64,000 bases of DNA from CAVQWT01 sp963717705 (GTDB lineage Bacteria; Pseudomonadota; Gammaproteobacteria; Burkholderiales; Casimicrobiaceae), in the NCBI GenBank assembly GCA_963717705.1, contig CAVQWT010000004.1, positions 310,001 through 374,000 of the forward strand. The letters are read 5' to 3'. How positions within the stretch are numbered: position 1 is the stretch's first letter; the number at the start of each line of letters is the position of its first letter. The position numbers were made by a program, and so were the translations under genes. Shown here in pieces: positions 47,159 through 56,017 of the stretch. The notes under the pieces are model-generated. The model was not told the DNA's origin, searched no databases, and saw only the letters and a list, made by a program, of their open reading frames with translations.

Positions 47159-47458
47159 ATGTTCGTCCACCTGGTCCTGATCAAGCTCAAGCCCGGCGTC
47201 ACGCGCGCCGATCCGCGGGTGCCCGCGTGGGAGGTGCTGTTTGCCGCGCTGCCGCCGCATTGCACCGGCATCGTGCGCATGGAGTGCGGCTGGAACGTCA
47301 CCGACCGTCCGATCGCCTACGATTTCGGAATCAACATGGCGTTCGCGACGAAGGAGGACCTGCTGGCCTACGGCCCGAACCCCAAGCACCAGGAGGTCGT
47401 CGCGAAACTGCGGGAAATCGCCGACTGGATCATCTGCGACTACGAGGTCGCGGCCTGA
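47159..47458 (+). CDS. Dabb domain (stress-responsive A/B barrel) protein
   Basis: 99 residues, opening MFVHLVLIKLKPGV, the classic first strand of the dimeric alpha/beta barrel (Dabb) family, and containing YDFGINMAFATKEDL. A strong GAGGAG ribosome binding site precedes the ATG. The function of this small cytosolic protein is not established. It often lies between kdsA and eno in betaproteobacteria, as here. Confidence 0.88.
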   Translation: MFVHLVLIKLKPGVTRADPRVPAWEVLFAALPPHCTGIVRMECGWNVTDRPIAYDFGINMAFATKEDLLAYGPNPKHQEVVAKLREIADWIICDYEVAA

Positions 47459-47549
47459 CGCGACCCGCCGGACGCGCGGCGGCACGCAATCCGGCCGCGC
47501 GGACCGGGAACTTTCCGATTCTCCTACCTACGCCAACCGGTACCCGAAA

Positions 47550-48833
<1,284 letters not shown>

Positions 48834-48840
48834 GGTCGCC

Positions 48841-49128
48841 TTGCGAGCGCTCGCCATCGTCTTCGTCGTGCTGCTGGCCGCGCTGCAGTATCCGATGTGG
48901 CTGGGCAAGGGCGGCTGGCTGCAGGTGCGCGAAATCGACCGCCAGGTCGGCGTCGAGCGCCAGGCGAACGCGAAGCTGAAGGCGCGCAACGACGCCCTCG
49001 ACGCCGAGGTGCGCGACCTCAAGACGGGCTTCGACGCGATCGAGGAGCGCGCGCGCTCCGAGCTCGGCATGGTGCGGCAGGACGAGGTGTTCTTCCAGCT
49101 GCAGGACGGGCCCGCGCCGCGGCGCTGA
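48841..49128 (+). CDS. ftsB: Cell division protein FtsB
   Basis: 95 residues from a TTG start with GAGGT 5 bases upstream. A short cytoplasmic end is followed by one membrane helix (about residues 3-19) and a heptad-like coiled coil (VGVERQANAKLKARNDALDAE) ending with the conserved ERARSELGMVRQDEVFFQ. FtsB bridges FtsQ and FtsL in the divisome. The location directly after eno is diagnostic. Confidence 0.93.
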   Translation: MRALAIVFVVLLAALQYPMWLGKGGWLQVREIDRQVGVERQANAKLKARNDALDAEVRDLKTGFDAIEERARSELGMVRQDEVFFQLQDGPAPRR

Positions 49129-49162
49129 CCGCCGATCCGGTCCCGCCGCAGCCACGCCTCGC

Positions 49163-49945
49163 ATGCAGCGGATCACGTCGCGCCAGAATCCGCGGCTCAA
49201 GGCCGCCGAGCGGCTTCTGACCTCGGCGCGCGACCGCCGCAAGGCGCAGAAGTGCGTGCTGGAGGGCGAGCACCTGGTCGGCGTGTATGCCGATCGCCGC
49301 GGGCCGCCCGAGACTCTGGTCGTGGCCGAGGACTTTCTGACACGGCCCTCGGCGCTGGCGCTGGCGGAGCGGCACGCCGACCGCACGCTGATCGTCCCGG
49401 CGAAGCTCTTCGCCGAGCTCGCGGTCCTGCCCGCCGGCGTCGGGATGATCGCCGTGGTCCCGGTGCCGCCGCAGCCCGACACGGCGCCGACCGGGTTCTG
49501 CGTGCTGCTCGACGACGTGCAGGATCCCGGCAACGTCGGCTCGATTCTGCGCTCGGCGGCGGCCGCGGGCGTCACGCTGGCACTGCTGTCTAAGCACTGC
49601 GCGTTCGCCTGGTCGCCGAAGGTGCTGCGCGCCGCGATGGGCGCGCACTTTCACCTCGACATCGCCGAGGACGTCGACCTGCCGGCGTGGGCGAGCCGCT
49701 ACACCGCCGGCGGCGGCGAACTGATCGCGATGGTCGCCGCGGGCGGCGTCCGGCTGTTCGACGCGCCGATGCGGCCACGGGTGGCGGTCGCGCTCGGCAA
49801 CGAGGGCGCGGGGCTGTCGCCGGCGCTCGCCGCGGCGGCGACGCTGCGCGCGACGATCCCGATGCCGGGCGGCATGGAATCGCTCAACGCCGCAGCCGCG
49901 GCGGCCGTGTGCCTGTTCGAGGTGGTGCGCCGGCGCGGGCGGTAA
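49163..49945 (+). CDS. TrmH/SpoU family RNA 2'-O-methyltransferase
   Basis: 260 residues. The N-terminal substrate-binding domain opens with ITSRQNPRLKAAERL. The SPOUT domain has motif 1 LLDDVQDPGNVGSILRSAAAAG, motif 2 VALGNEGAGLSP and motif 3 IPMPGGMESLNAAAAAAV. It methylates a ribose in rRNA or tRNA with S-adenosylmethionine; the target is not predictable from the sequence. It is a paralogue of rlmB in this window. Confidence 0.92.
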   Translation: MQRITSRQNPRLKAAERLLTSARDRRKAQKCVLEGEHLVGVYADRRGPPETLVVAEDFLTRPSALALAERHADRTLIVPAKLFAELAVLPAGVGMIAVVPVPPQPDTAPTGFCVLLDDVQDPGNVGSILRSAAAAGVTLALLSKHCAFAWSPKVLRAAMGAHFHLDIAEDVDLPAWASRYTAGGGELIAMVAAGGVRLFDAPMRPRVAVALGNEGAGLSPALAAAATLRATIPMPGGMESLNAAAAAAVCLFEVVRRRGR

Positions 49946-49958
49946 CGCGCCGGGAACG

Positions 49959-50765
49959 CTACTGCCGGATCGCGGCGACCCGACCGGTTTCGACGCAACT
50001 GTTTGCATGGTTCACGCGCCATCCAAACTCGATGCCGTCGTCCAGTTTCTGCATCTTGACAATCTCTGCGGTGGGATAGGACTTGGTCCCGCAGACGTAG
50101 GTCGCACTGGCGAGGTGCCACATTCGGCCATACTGCCGTCCTTGGCCTTCCATGATGCAGATCGAGGTGCTCGGGATGGAGACTGTGCGGAATTCGATGT
50201 TGATGACGTTGGCGGTCGAGCGCGTCACCAGCACCTGCACCGGCTGCGGCGAAAACGTGGAGTTGTCGCAGGACGCGCTAAAGCTGCCGGACACTCCGCC
50301 GATGTAGACGCCCTCGACCGGCACCGCGGCGACCTCCAGTCGCTCGATGTTCTTGGTCATGGCAGTCCCGTCGACGTTCCACGTCAGCACTCCGCGATGA
50401 GCCGCCGACGCGGCGAAGCTCGCGCTGCCGACCTGGTTGATGTCGTAGCCGGCCCACACCGGTGCGCCGAACCAGGTACCGCTCACCCGGTAGACGGGGC
50501 CGCTGTAGACCTCCGTTTCGCCGACACGGTTCATCTGCGCCGTGTACCAGACCGCCTTGCCGTCGGGGCCGTAGACGTAGAAGGTGCCGTAGAGGAACCG
50601 GTTCTGCTGGGTGAAATTGACGCCCCAGCCGGGTTCGGCGCCGGCCGCTGCCCACCAGGTGTCGGTGTAGTCGACGAGCGCACGGGCGGGCGCTGCGGCG
50701 AGGGCAAGCACGAGCAGGAGCGCAAGGGACAGCGCGAGCGTGGGGCGCGATTGTGGTCGGGTCAT
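49959..50765 (-). CDS. Secreted protein with a tryptophan/glycine WWxxxGxEPGWGVN module
   Basis: 268 residues. A clear Sec signal peptide (hydrophobic LALSLALLLVLALAAAPARA, likely cut near residue 29) is followed by DTWWAAAGAEPGWGVNFTQQ. The next segment, YGTFYVYGPDGKAVWYTA, forms a beta-rich module recurrent in secreted proteins of beta- and gammaproteobacteria, usually attached to hydrolases; here no catalytic domain follows. Four cysteines (SCDN, SICIM, YVCGT, NSCVE) could form two disulfides. Function unknown. It converges on the RNA methylase gene with only 13 bases between stops. Confidence 0.8.
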   Translation of the reverse strand: MTRPQSRPTLALSLALLLVLALAAAPARALVDYTDTWWAAAGAEPGWGVNFTQQNRFLYGTFYVYGPDGKAVWYTAQMNRVGETEVYSGPVYRVSGTWFGAPVWAGYDINQVGSASFAASAAHRGVLTWNVDGTAMTKNIERLEVAAVPVEGVYIGGVSGSFSASCDNSTFSPQPVQVLVTRSTANVINIEFRTVSIPSTSICIMEGQGRQYGRMWHLASATYVCGTKSYPTAEIVKMQKLDDGIEFGWRVNHANSCVETGRVAAIRQ

Positions 50766-50848
50766 GGGCGGGCCGGGTGGCGAGTGATGGGCGGGGTTGC
50801 GGGATTTCTATAGGCAAGGGTATCAGGTGCCGCCCCCCGACCAGCGGG

Positions 50849-51778
50849 TCACGCATCCGGCAGCGGCGAAGTCCGCACTTCAAGCTGCGCCGCCAGCGCG
50901 TCGATCCGGGCGTCGTCCGGCAGCGCGCCCTGCGCGCCGAAGGCGGTGCAGGCCAGCGAGCCCGCGGCGACGGCACCCGCCAGCGCCGCCGGCCAGTCGC
51001 GTCCGCGGTCGAGGCCGGCGGCGAGTGCGCCGACGAAGGCGTCGCCCGCGCCGGTGGTGTCGACGACGTGAACCTCCGGCGCGGCGGCCGCGTGCAGGCG
51101 TCCTTGCGCCGATGCGACTGCCCCGGCACCACCGAGGGTGACGACGACCGCGGTGCCGTGCCGGCGGTGCCAGGCGGCCGCGAACGCGATCGGCGATTCA
51201 GGCAGCCCGGCGGCGCCGGCGAGCACCTGCGCTTCGTGCTCGTTGACGACCAGGACGTCGAGTGCCGCCGCGATCGCCGCGGACGGGGGCAGCGCCGGCG
51301 CGGCGTTGAGCAGCACGCGCGTGCCGCGCACCTTCGCGCGTTGCGCGAGCGCGGTCACCGCCGCGAGCGGCACCTCGAACTGCAGCAGCAGCGTGCTGCC
51401 CTTGCCGAGGGCCGCGTCGTCGACGGAGTCCGGGTCTGCGAGCGCGTTGGCGCCGGCGACGACGGTGATGGCGTTGCGGCCTGCGGCGTCGACGTGGATG
51501 AGCGCGATCCCGGTCGGCGCGCCGACGGTGCGCACGCGGGACAGGTCGACGCCGGCCGCGGCCAGGCCGGCGAGTGCCGGCGCGCGAAACGCGTCGTCGC
51601 CGGTCGCGCCGGCAAGCAGCACGTCCGCCCCCGCACGGCGGGCCGCGAGCGCCTGGTTCGCGCCCTTGCCGCCGGCAACGACGGCGAACGAATCGCCGAC
51701 CAGCGTCTCGCCGGCCCGCGGCAGGCGCGCGACCCGCGCCACGAGATCCGCGTTGATCGAGCCGAATACGACGATCAT
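50849..51778 (-). CDS. PfkB family sugar kinase, ribokinase-like
   Basis: 309 residues. The N-terminal signature VVFGSINADLVARV with GGKGANQALAARR (sugar binding), and the C-terminal DTTGAGDAFVGAL with the catalytic Asp near residue 246, mark a ribokinase (RbsK) type enzyme. It starts one base after the FucU-like stop, so the two are coupled. Ribose is the default substrate, but the fucose-type mutarotase and the lactonase-like neighbour leave another sugar possible. Confidence 0.9.
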   Translation of the reverse strand: MIVVFGSINADLVARVARLPRAGETLVGDSFAVVAGGKGANQALAARRAGADVLLAGATGDDAFRAPALAGLAAAGVDLSRVRTVGAPTGIALIHVDAAGRNAITVVAGANALADPDSVDDAALGKGSTLLLQFEVPLAAVTALAQRAKVRGTRVLLNAAPALPPSAAIAAALDVLVVNEHEAQVLAGAAGLPESPIAFAAAWHRRHGTAVVVTLGGAGAVASAQGRLHAAAAPEVHVVDTTGAGDAFVGALAAGLDRGRDWPAALAGAVAAGSLACTAFGAQGALPDDARIDALAAQLEVRTSPLPDA

Positions 51779-51779
51779 C

Positions 51780-52226
51780 TCAGCGTCGCGGCTCGTACCG
51801 GTGGATCACGCCCTTGGTCAGCAGGATGTTCCCGTACGGTCGCAGCTCGCCCGTGCGGACGACCGCGAACGCCTCGCGCGCGCGCTGGTAGAACGCCGCG
51901 CGGGGCAGGTGGCCGATTTCCCAGTCGCCGAGCCCGTGCTCGGTGAACACGGCGGCGAAGTCGGCCACCGGCTCGGGGACCGCGGTGGGATCGTCGACGA
52001 CTTCCATCGTGAACGCCGCCGGTGCGACGAAGGTGTCGAGCGGCAGCACGGCGAGGACGGCGTCGAGCGTCTCGGGCGACGATGCGCCGGCCAGTTCGAT
52101 GGTCCGCCGGCCGGTTGCAGTCGCGGGAAAATTGGCGTCGACGACGGCCACGGTGTCGCCGTGCCCCATCGAGGCGAGCGCGTGCAGCAGGTCGGCGGTG
52201 AGCAGCGGCGGCAGTCCGCGGAGCAT
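51780..52226 (-). CDS. RbsD/FucU family sugar mutarotase
   Basis: 148 residues from the ATG at 52226; an upstream in-frame ATG would add 22 non-conserved residues. LTADLLHALASMGHGDTVAVVDANFPA is the RbsD/FucU signature, with the active-site His in MGHGD. Tyr and His residues occur in the tail ELRPYGNILLTKGV. The match is closer to FucU (L-fucose mutarotase) than to RbsD. It equilibrates sugar anomers before the kinase encoded next. Confidence 0.9.
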   Translation of the reverse strand: MLRGLPPLLTADLLHALASMGHGDTVAVVDANFPATATGRRTIELAGASSPETLDAVLAVLPLDTFVAPAAFTMEVVDDPTAVPEPVADFAAVFTEHGLGDWEIGHLPRAAFYQRAREAFAVVRTGELRPYGNILLTKGVIHRYEPRR

Positions 52227-52298
52227 GGGTGCGGGGTCGGGCGTCGAGGGCGCCCGGTGAAGTTTCGGCGCAATCGAGTGTAACAGTATCATTGCGGC

Positions 52299-53174
52299 AT
52301 GCAACGAACACCGAACGCCGCGACCGTGCGCGCGCCTCTCCGCGACCGGGTCGACGCCCACCATCACCTGTGGTCGCTCGCGCGCGGCGACTACGGCTGG
52401 CTGACAGCTGCACCGGAACCGATTCGCCGCGACTTCACGCTCGACGACCTGAAGCCGCTGCGCGTCGCGACGGGCATCACCGCGACGGTGCTGGTCCAGG
52501 CGGCGCCGACGGTCGCGGAGACCGAGTTCCTGCTGGCGACGGCGCGCGCGAGCGGGGGCGTCGTCCGCGGCGTCGTCGGCTGGGTCGACCTTGCCGCCGC
52601 CGACGCGATTCCCGTGCTCAAGCGGCTCGCCCGCGACCCGCTGCTGAAGGCGGTGCGGCCGATGCTGCAGGACCTCGCCGATCCCGCGTGGCTGCTGCGC
52701 GCCGACGTCGGCCGGGCGCTCGCCGCGCTGCCGCGGCTGAACCTGCGCTTCGACGCGCTGGTCCGGCCGCGCGAATTGCCCGCGCTGGCGACAATGCTGG
52801 CGCAGCAGCCCGAACTCGCCGTGGTCGTCGATCACGGCGGCAAGCCGCCGATCGCGCGCGGCGAGTTCGACGCCTGGGCGGACGCCATCGCGGCGGTGGC
52901 GGCGCATCCGAGGGTGCGCTGCAAGCTCTCCGGGCTGGTGACCGAAGCCTCGCCCGCGTGGACCATCGACGAGCTCGCCCGCTACGTCGACCATCTGCTG
53001 GCGTGCTTCGGCCCGCAACGGCTGATGTGGGGCAGCGACTGGCCGGTGGTCGAGCTCGCGGGCGGCTACCTGCGCTGGAACGCGGCGACGATGGCGTTGC
53101 TGGCCGCGCGGTCCGACGACGACCGCGCCGCGATCCTCGGCGGCACCGCGCGCCGATTCTACGGCCTCGACTGA
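52299..53174 (+). CDS. Amidohydrolase-family lactonase (L-fuconolactonase-like, COG3618)
   Basis: 291 residues. The metal-site motif DAHHHLW lies near residue 20, and the segment VVDHGGKPP with CKLSGL and MWGSDWPVVE, holding the later catalytic residues, matches COG3618 amidohydrolases. Members hydrolyse L-fucono-1,5-lactone, 2-pyrone-4,6-dicarboxylate or related lactones. It is divergent from the mutarotase-kinase pair with 72 bases between starts, which suggests a shared small sugar-acid pathway. Confidence 0.87.
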   Translation: MQRTPNAATVRAPLRDRVDAHHHLWSLARGDYGWLTAAPEPIRRDFTLDDLKPLRVATGITATVLVQAAPTVAETEFLLATARASGGVVRGVVGWVDLAAADAIPVLKRLARDPLLKAVRPMLQDLADPAWLLRADVGRALAALPRLNLRFDALVRPRELPALATMLAQQPELAVVVDHGGKPPIARGEFDAWADAIAAVAAHPRVRCKLSGLVTEASPAWTIDELARYVDHLLACFGPQRLMWGSDWPVVELAGGYLRWNAATMALLAARSDDDRAAILGGTARRFYGLD

Positions 53175-53250
53175 GTCCGCGGCGGCCCGACCTTGCGGCC
53201 GCGCCCCTGCGGCCCGGCCGCGCGACGGGGGGCATCGGGGCGGCGTCCCG

Positions 53251-54078
53251 CTAGAACACGTGCCGCTGCAGCTTGGCGCGGTGGACGATCGTCGTCGCGA
53301 TCTCCTCGATCGACTTCGCCGTCGTGTCGAGCATCGGGATGCCCTCGCGCTCGTAAAGCGCCTCGCATTCGCGCACCTCGTAGCGGCAGTTCGCCAGCGA
53401 CGCGTACTTGCTGTTCGGGCGCCGCTCGGCGCGGATCTGCTGCAGCCGCTCGGGGTTGATGGTCAGGCCGAACAGCCGGTCCCGCCAGGGCAGCACCGAA
53501 TCCGGCAGCCTCCGGTCGGCGAAGTCGTCGGGGGTGAAGGGGAAATTGGCGGCCCGGATGCCGAACTGCAGCGCAAGATAGAGCGACGTGGGCGTCTTGC
53601 CGCAGCGCGAGACGCCGACCAGGATGACCTGCGCCTTCGACAGGTCGCGCGTCGCCGCGCCGTCGTCGTGCGTCTGCGAGAAATTGATCGCCTCCATCCG
53701 CGCGAAGTATTCGTGGCTGTTGGCGATCCCGTGCGAACGGCCGGCGGCGTGCGAACTCTTGGCGTTGAGCTCGGCCTCCAGCGGCGCGATGAAGATCTGG
53801 AACAGGTCGAGCGTCTGCGCGTTGACCTTCGCCTCGATCTCCTTCGCCATCGCCTCGTCGACGACGGAGCTGAACACGATCGGCCGCTTGCCCTCGCGCA
53901 CCGCGGTCTCGTTGATCTGCGCGATCGCCGCGGCCGCCTTTTCGGGCGAATCGACGAAGGGAATCGTCTGCCGCTCGAACTGGAAGTCCTCGAACTGCGT
54001 CAGCAGCGAGTTGCCCAGCATCTCGGCGGTGATGCCGGTGCGGTCGGACACGAAGAAGACGGTGCGGCGGGTCGGCAT
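53251..54078 (-). CDS. ppsR: PEP synthase regulatory protein (bifunctional kinase/phosphorylase)
   Basis: 275 residues of the DUF299 family. The N-terminal VFFVSDRTGITAEMLG and the P-loop-like GVSRCGKTPTS (Gly155-Lys161) are diagnostic. PpsR uses ADP to phosphorylate PEP synthase on a Thr next to its catalytic His, and phosphate to reverse it. The target, ppsA, is coded about 2 kb away on the other strand. It follows the PHP phosphatase gene by 15 bases. Confidence 0.96.
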   Translation of the reverse strand: MPTRRTVFFVSDRTGITAEMLGNSLLTQFEDFQFERQTIPFVDSPEKAAAAIAQINETAVREGKRPIVFSSVVDEAMAKEIEAKVNAQTLDLFQIFIAPLEAELNAKSSHAAGRSHGIANSHEYFARMEAINFSQTHDDGAATRDLSKAQVILVGVSRCGKTPTSLYLALQFGIRAANFPFTPDDFADRRLPDSVLPWRDRLFGLTINPERLQQIRAERRPNSKYASLANCRYEVRECEALYEREGIPMLDTTAKSIEEIATTIVHRAKLQRHVF

Positions 54079-54093
54079 CGGCGGGGCCCGCGG

Positions 54094-54924
54094 TCACCAG
54101 CGCGACCAGACCGGCGTCACGCCGGCAGGCAGCGGCGGCAGGTCACCCAGGTCGAGGTAGCTCTCGCCCGGGCCGTGGTAATCGGAGCCGCAGGATGCGA
54201 GCAGGCCGTAGACGCGGGCCAGCGAGGCGAACTGCGCGAACTGCGCCGCGGTGTGGGCGGACGACAGCACCTCGATGCCGTCGCCCCCGGCGTCGCGGAA
54301 GTCGGCGAGGAGCCGCCGCAGGCCGCTGTCGGACACCTTGTAGCGGCCCGGGTGGGCGAGCACCGCCTGCCCGCCGGCGGCGTGGATCCAGCCGATCGCC
54401 CGGTCGAGCGGCGCCCATTCGTGCGCGACGTAGCCGGGCCTGCCGGGAACCAGGTAGCGCCGGAAGACGTCCTTCATCTCCTTCGCGTGCCCGGTCTCGA
54501 CCAGGAAGCGGGCGAAGTGGGTGCGGGACACCAGCCGCTCGCTGGTCACGTAGCGGCGCGCGCCTTCCCACGCGCCCGGGATGCCCGCCACCGCGAGCGC
54601 GTCGCCGATCCGCCGTCCGCGTTCGGTCCGCCCCGAGCGGATCGCCTCGAGCCCGGCCGCAAGCGCCGGGTGCGCCGGATCGATCTGCAGCGCGACGACG
54701 TGGACGGTGAGGTCTTCCCAGGTGACGGACAGCTCGGACCCGCACACGAAGCTGATTCCCGCCGCATCGGCGGCCGCGCCGGCCTCGGCCAGCCCGGACA
54801 GTTCGTCGTGGTCGGTCAGCGCGAGGACGTCGACCCCGCGCGCGGCAGCCCGGGCGACCAGCTCCGACGGCGACAGCAGGCCGTCGGAATGGGTGGAATG
54901 GCAATGGAGGTCGAAACGGCGCAT
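54094..54924 (-). CDS. PHP domain phosphatase (3',5'-nucleoside bisphosphate phosphatase type)
   Basis: 276 residues from the ATG at 54924, which begins the family sequence RFDLHCHSTHSDG (metal-binding HCH...HSD). LTDHDE, SELSVTWE, VLAHPGRY and SCGSDYHGPG complete the three-metal PHP site. Family members of this length (YciV/RNase AM type) remove phosphate from 3',5'-bisphosphates such as pAp and trim 5' ends of small RNAs. It is coupled to ppsR. Confidence 0.9.
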   Translation of the reverse strand: MRRFDLHCHSTHSDGLLSPSELVARAAARGVDVLALTDHDELSGLAEAGAAADAAGISFVCGSELSVTWEDLTVHVVALQIDPAHPALAAGLEAIRSGRTERGRRIGDALAVAGIPGAWEGARRYVTSERLVSRTHFARFLVETGHAKEMKDVFRRYLVPGRPGYVAHEWAPLDRAIGWIHAAGGQAVLAHPGRYKVSDSGLRRLLADFRDAGGDGIEVLSSAHTAAQFAQFASLARVYGLLASCGSDYHGPGESYLDLGDLPPLPAGVTPVWSRW

Positions 54925-55300
54925 GATCGGCGGCCCGGCAGGGCCCACGTGCGGAGCAGGGGGCGGGGACCCGGGCCGGAAGGCGAACCCCGGGGCCGCT
55001 GCGCGCTTCCTCGCCGGCGGCTCCAACCCGGATGGTAACAGCCGGCGGTCGCGCCCCGGTCGGCGCCCGGGATGGGCGTTACTGCAACACTGCCCGCGGG
55101 ATGGTGGCCCCAGGCGGACAGACGGAGCTTGCATTGGCGAGACGATTCGATCGAGAATATGCCATTGGGATAGCAACGACGTTGGCCGCAGCCCACGTCG
55201 CATCGGGCGAGCGCAGCACAGTGCGGACCCGGTCGGGCACGGTGCCGATTGCGAGCATCGTCCGCGACCGAACCCAACTTCACCGACGAGGCGCACTTCC
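54925..55300. other. Intergenic region between divergent PHP and HTH genes
   Basis: 376 bases with a relatively A/T-rich patch around 55140-55190 that may hold promoters. I see no gene, repeat or confident promoter pair. Confidence 0.5.
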
Positions 55301-55702
55301 GTGAAACTTTTCGATCGCGTTCTCAATCCCCGTGAAATCCGTCGCCGGCTCGGTCTGAACCAGGAGCAGTTCTGGACGCAGATCGGCGTCACGCAAAGCG
55401 GCGGCTCGCGCTACGAGAGCGGGCGCGAGATGCCCAAGCCGGTGCGGGAGCTGTTGCGCCTGGTGCACGTCGAGCAGATCGACCTGTCGCAGGTCAAGCG
55501 CGTCGACTTCGAGATCATCAGCTACCTCAAGGAATCCCACCCCGACCTCTACCGCAGCCTGCGGCGCGCGGTGCGCAGCAAGCACGCGCGCGGCGCGGAG
55601 CAGGGCGTGGGGGGCATGGCGACGGCCGCCATCGACGACGACCTCGACGGCGACATCGGGATGCCGGGCACGCCGCATCCGGCGGGTGGCCACGCGACCT
55701 GA
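55301..55702 (+). CDS. Helix-turn-helix (XRE-type) DNA-binding protein
   Basis: 133 residues from GTG 55301. An HTH_3/Cro-like region spans about residues 8-60: NPREIRRRLGLNQEQFWTQI, then GVTQSGGSRYESGR as the recognition part. A basic helix (YRSLRRAVRSKHARG) and a Gly/Asp-rich tail follow. Its target is unknown. It lies upstream of ppsA but is separated from it by a terminator, so it may regulate neighbours without being in their transcript. Confidence 0.85.
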   Translation: MKLFDRVLNPREIRRRLGLNQEQFWTQIGVTQSGGSRYESGREMPKPVRELLRLVHVEQIDLSQVKRVDFEIISYLKESHPDLYRSLRRAVRSKHARGAEQGVGGMATAAIDDDLDGDIGMPGTPHPAGGHAT

Positions 55703-56017
55703 CGCGGTCCCCCCGATCCAGGGCAGACAGCGCCGGCGCGACCGGCGCTTTTCATTGCGGCGCGGGTTCAGCTCCTGTTACGCGCTGGTTCCGCACCGGC
55801 CGTTGCCGGCCACCCGGGCCATCGCCCCGCAAGCCCGCGATGACGCGCCGCAGCAGGCTTTCGCGTCCGCCGAACCGCCCGGAGTAAAATGGCTCGTTTC
55901 CGGCGTCGGCTGCCGCAGCGCAGCACGACGCCTGAACGCCGACCGTGCCCGCGGAACGCACCACGGGCCGGCCACCGCCGCGCGCAGGATGCGGCGCCAC
56001 AACCTGGGGGCCCGAGG
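55703..56017. other. Intergenic region before ppsA
   Basis: 315 bases holding a terminator (55729-55752) and a TAAAAT at 55885-55890 that is a reasonable -10 box for ppsA, about 128 bases before its start. No gene recognised. Confidence 0.5.
55729..55752 (+). terminator. Intrinsic terminator after the HTH gene
   Basis: AGCGCCGG (55729-55736), 5-base loop, CCGGCGCT (55742-55749), then a short T run. Confidence 0.65.

Noticed and set aside
52287..52292. TATCAT as a -10 box for the lactonase-like gene
   Set aside because: Only 6 bases before the ATG, too close for a normal leader.
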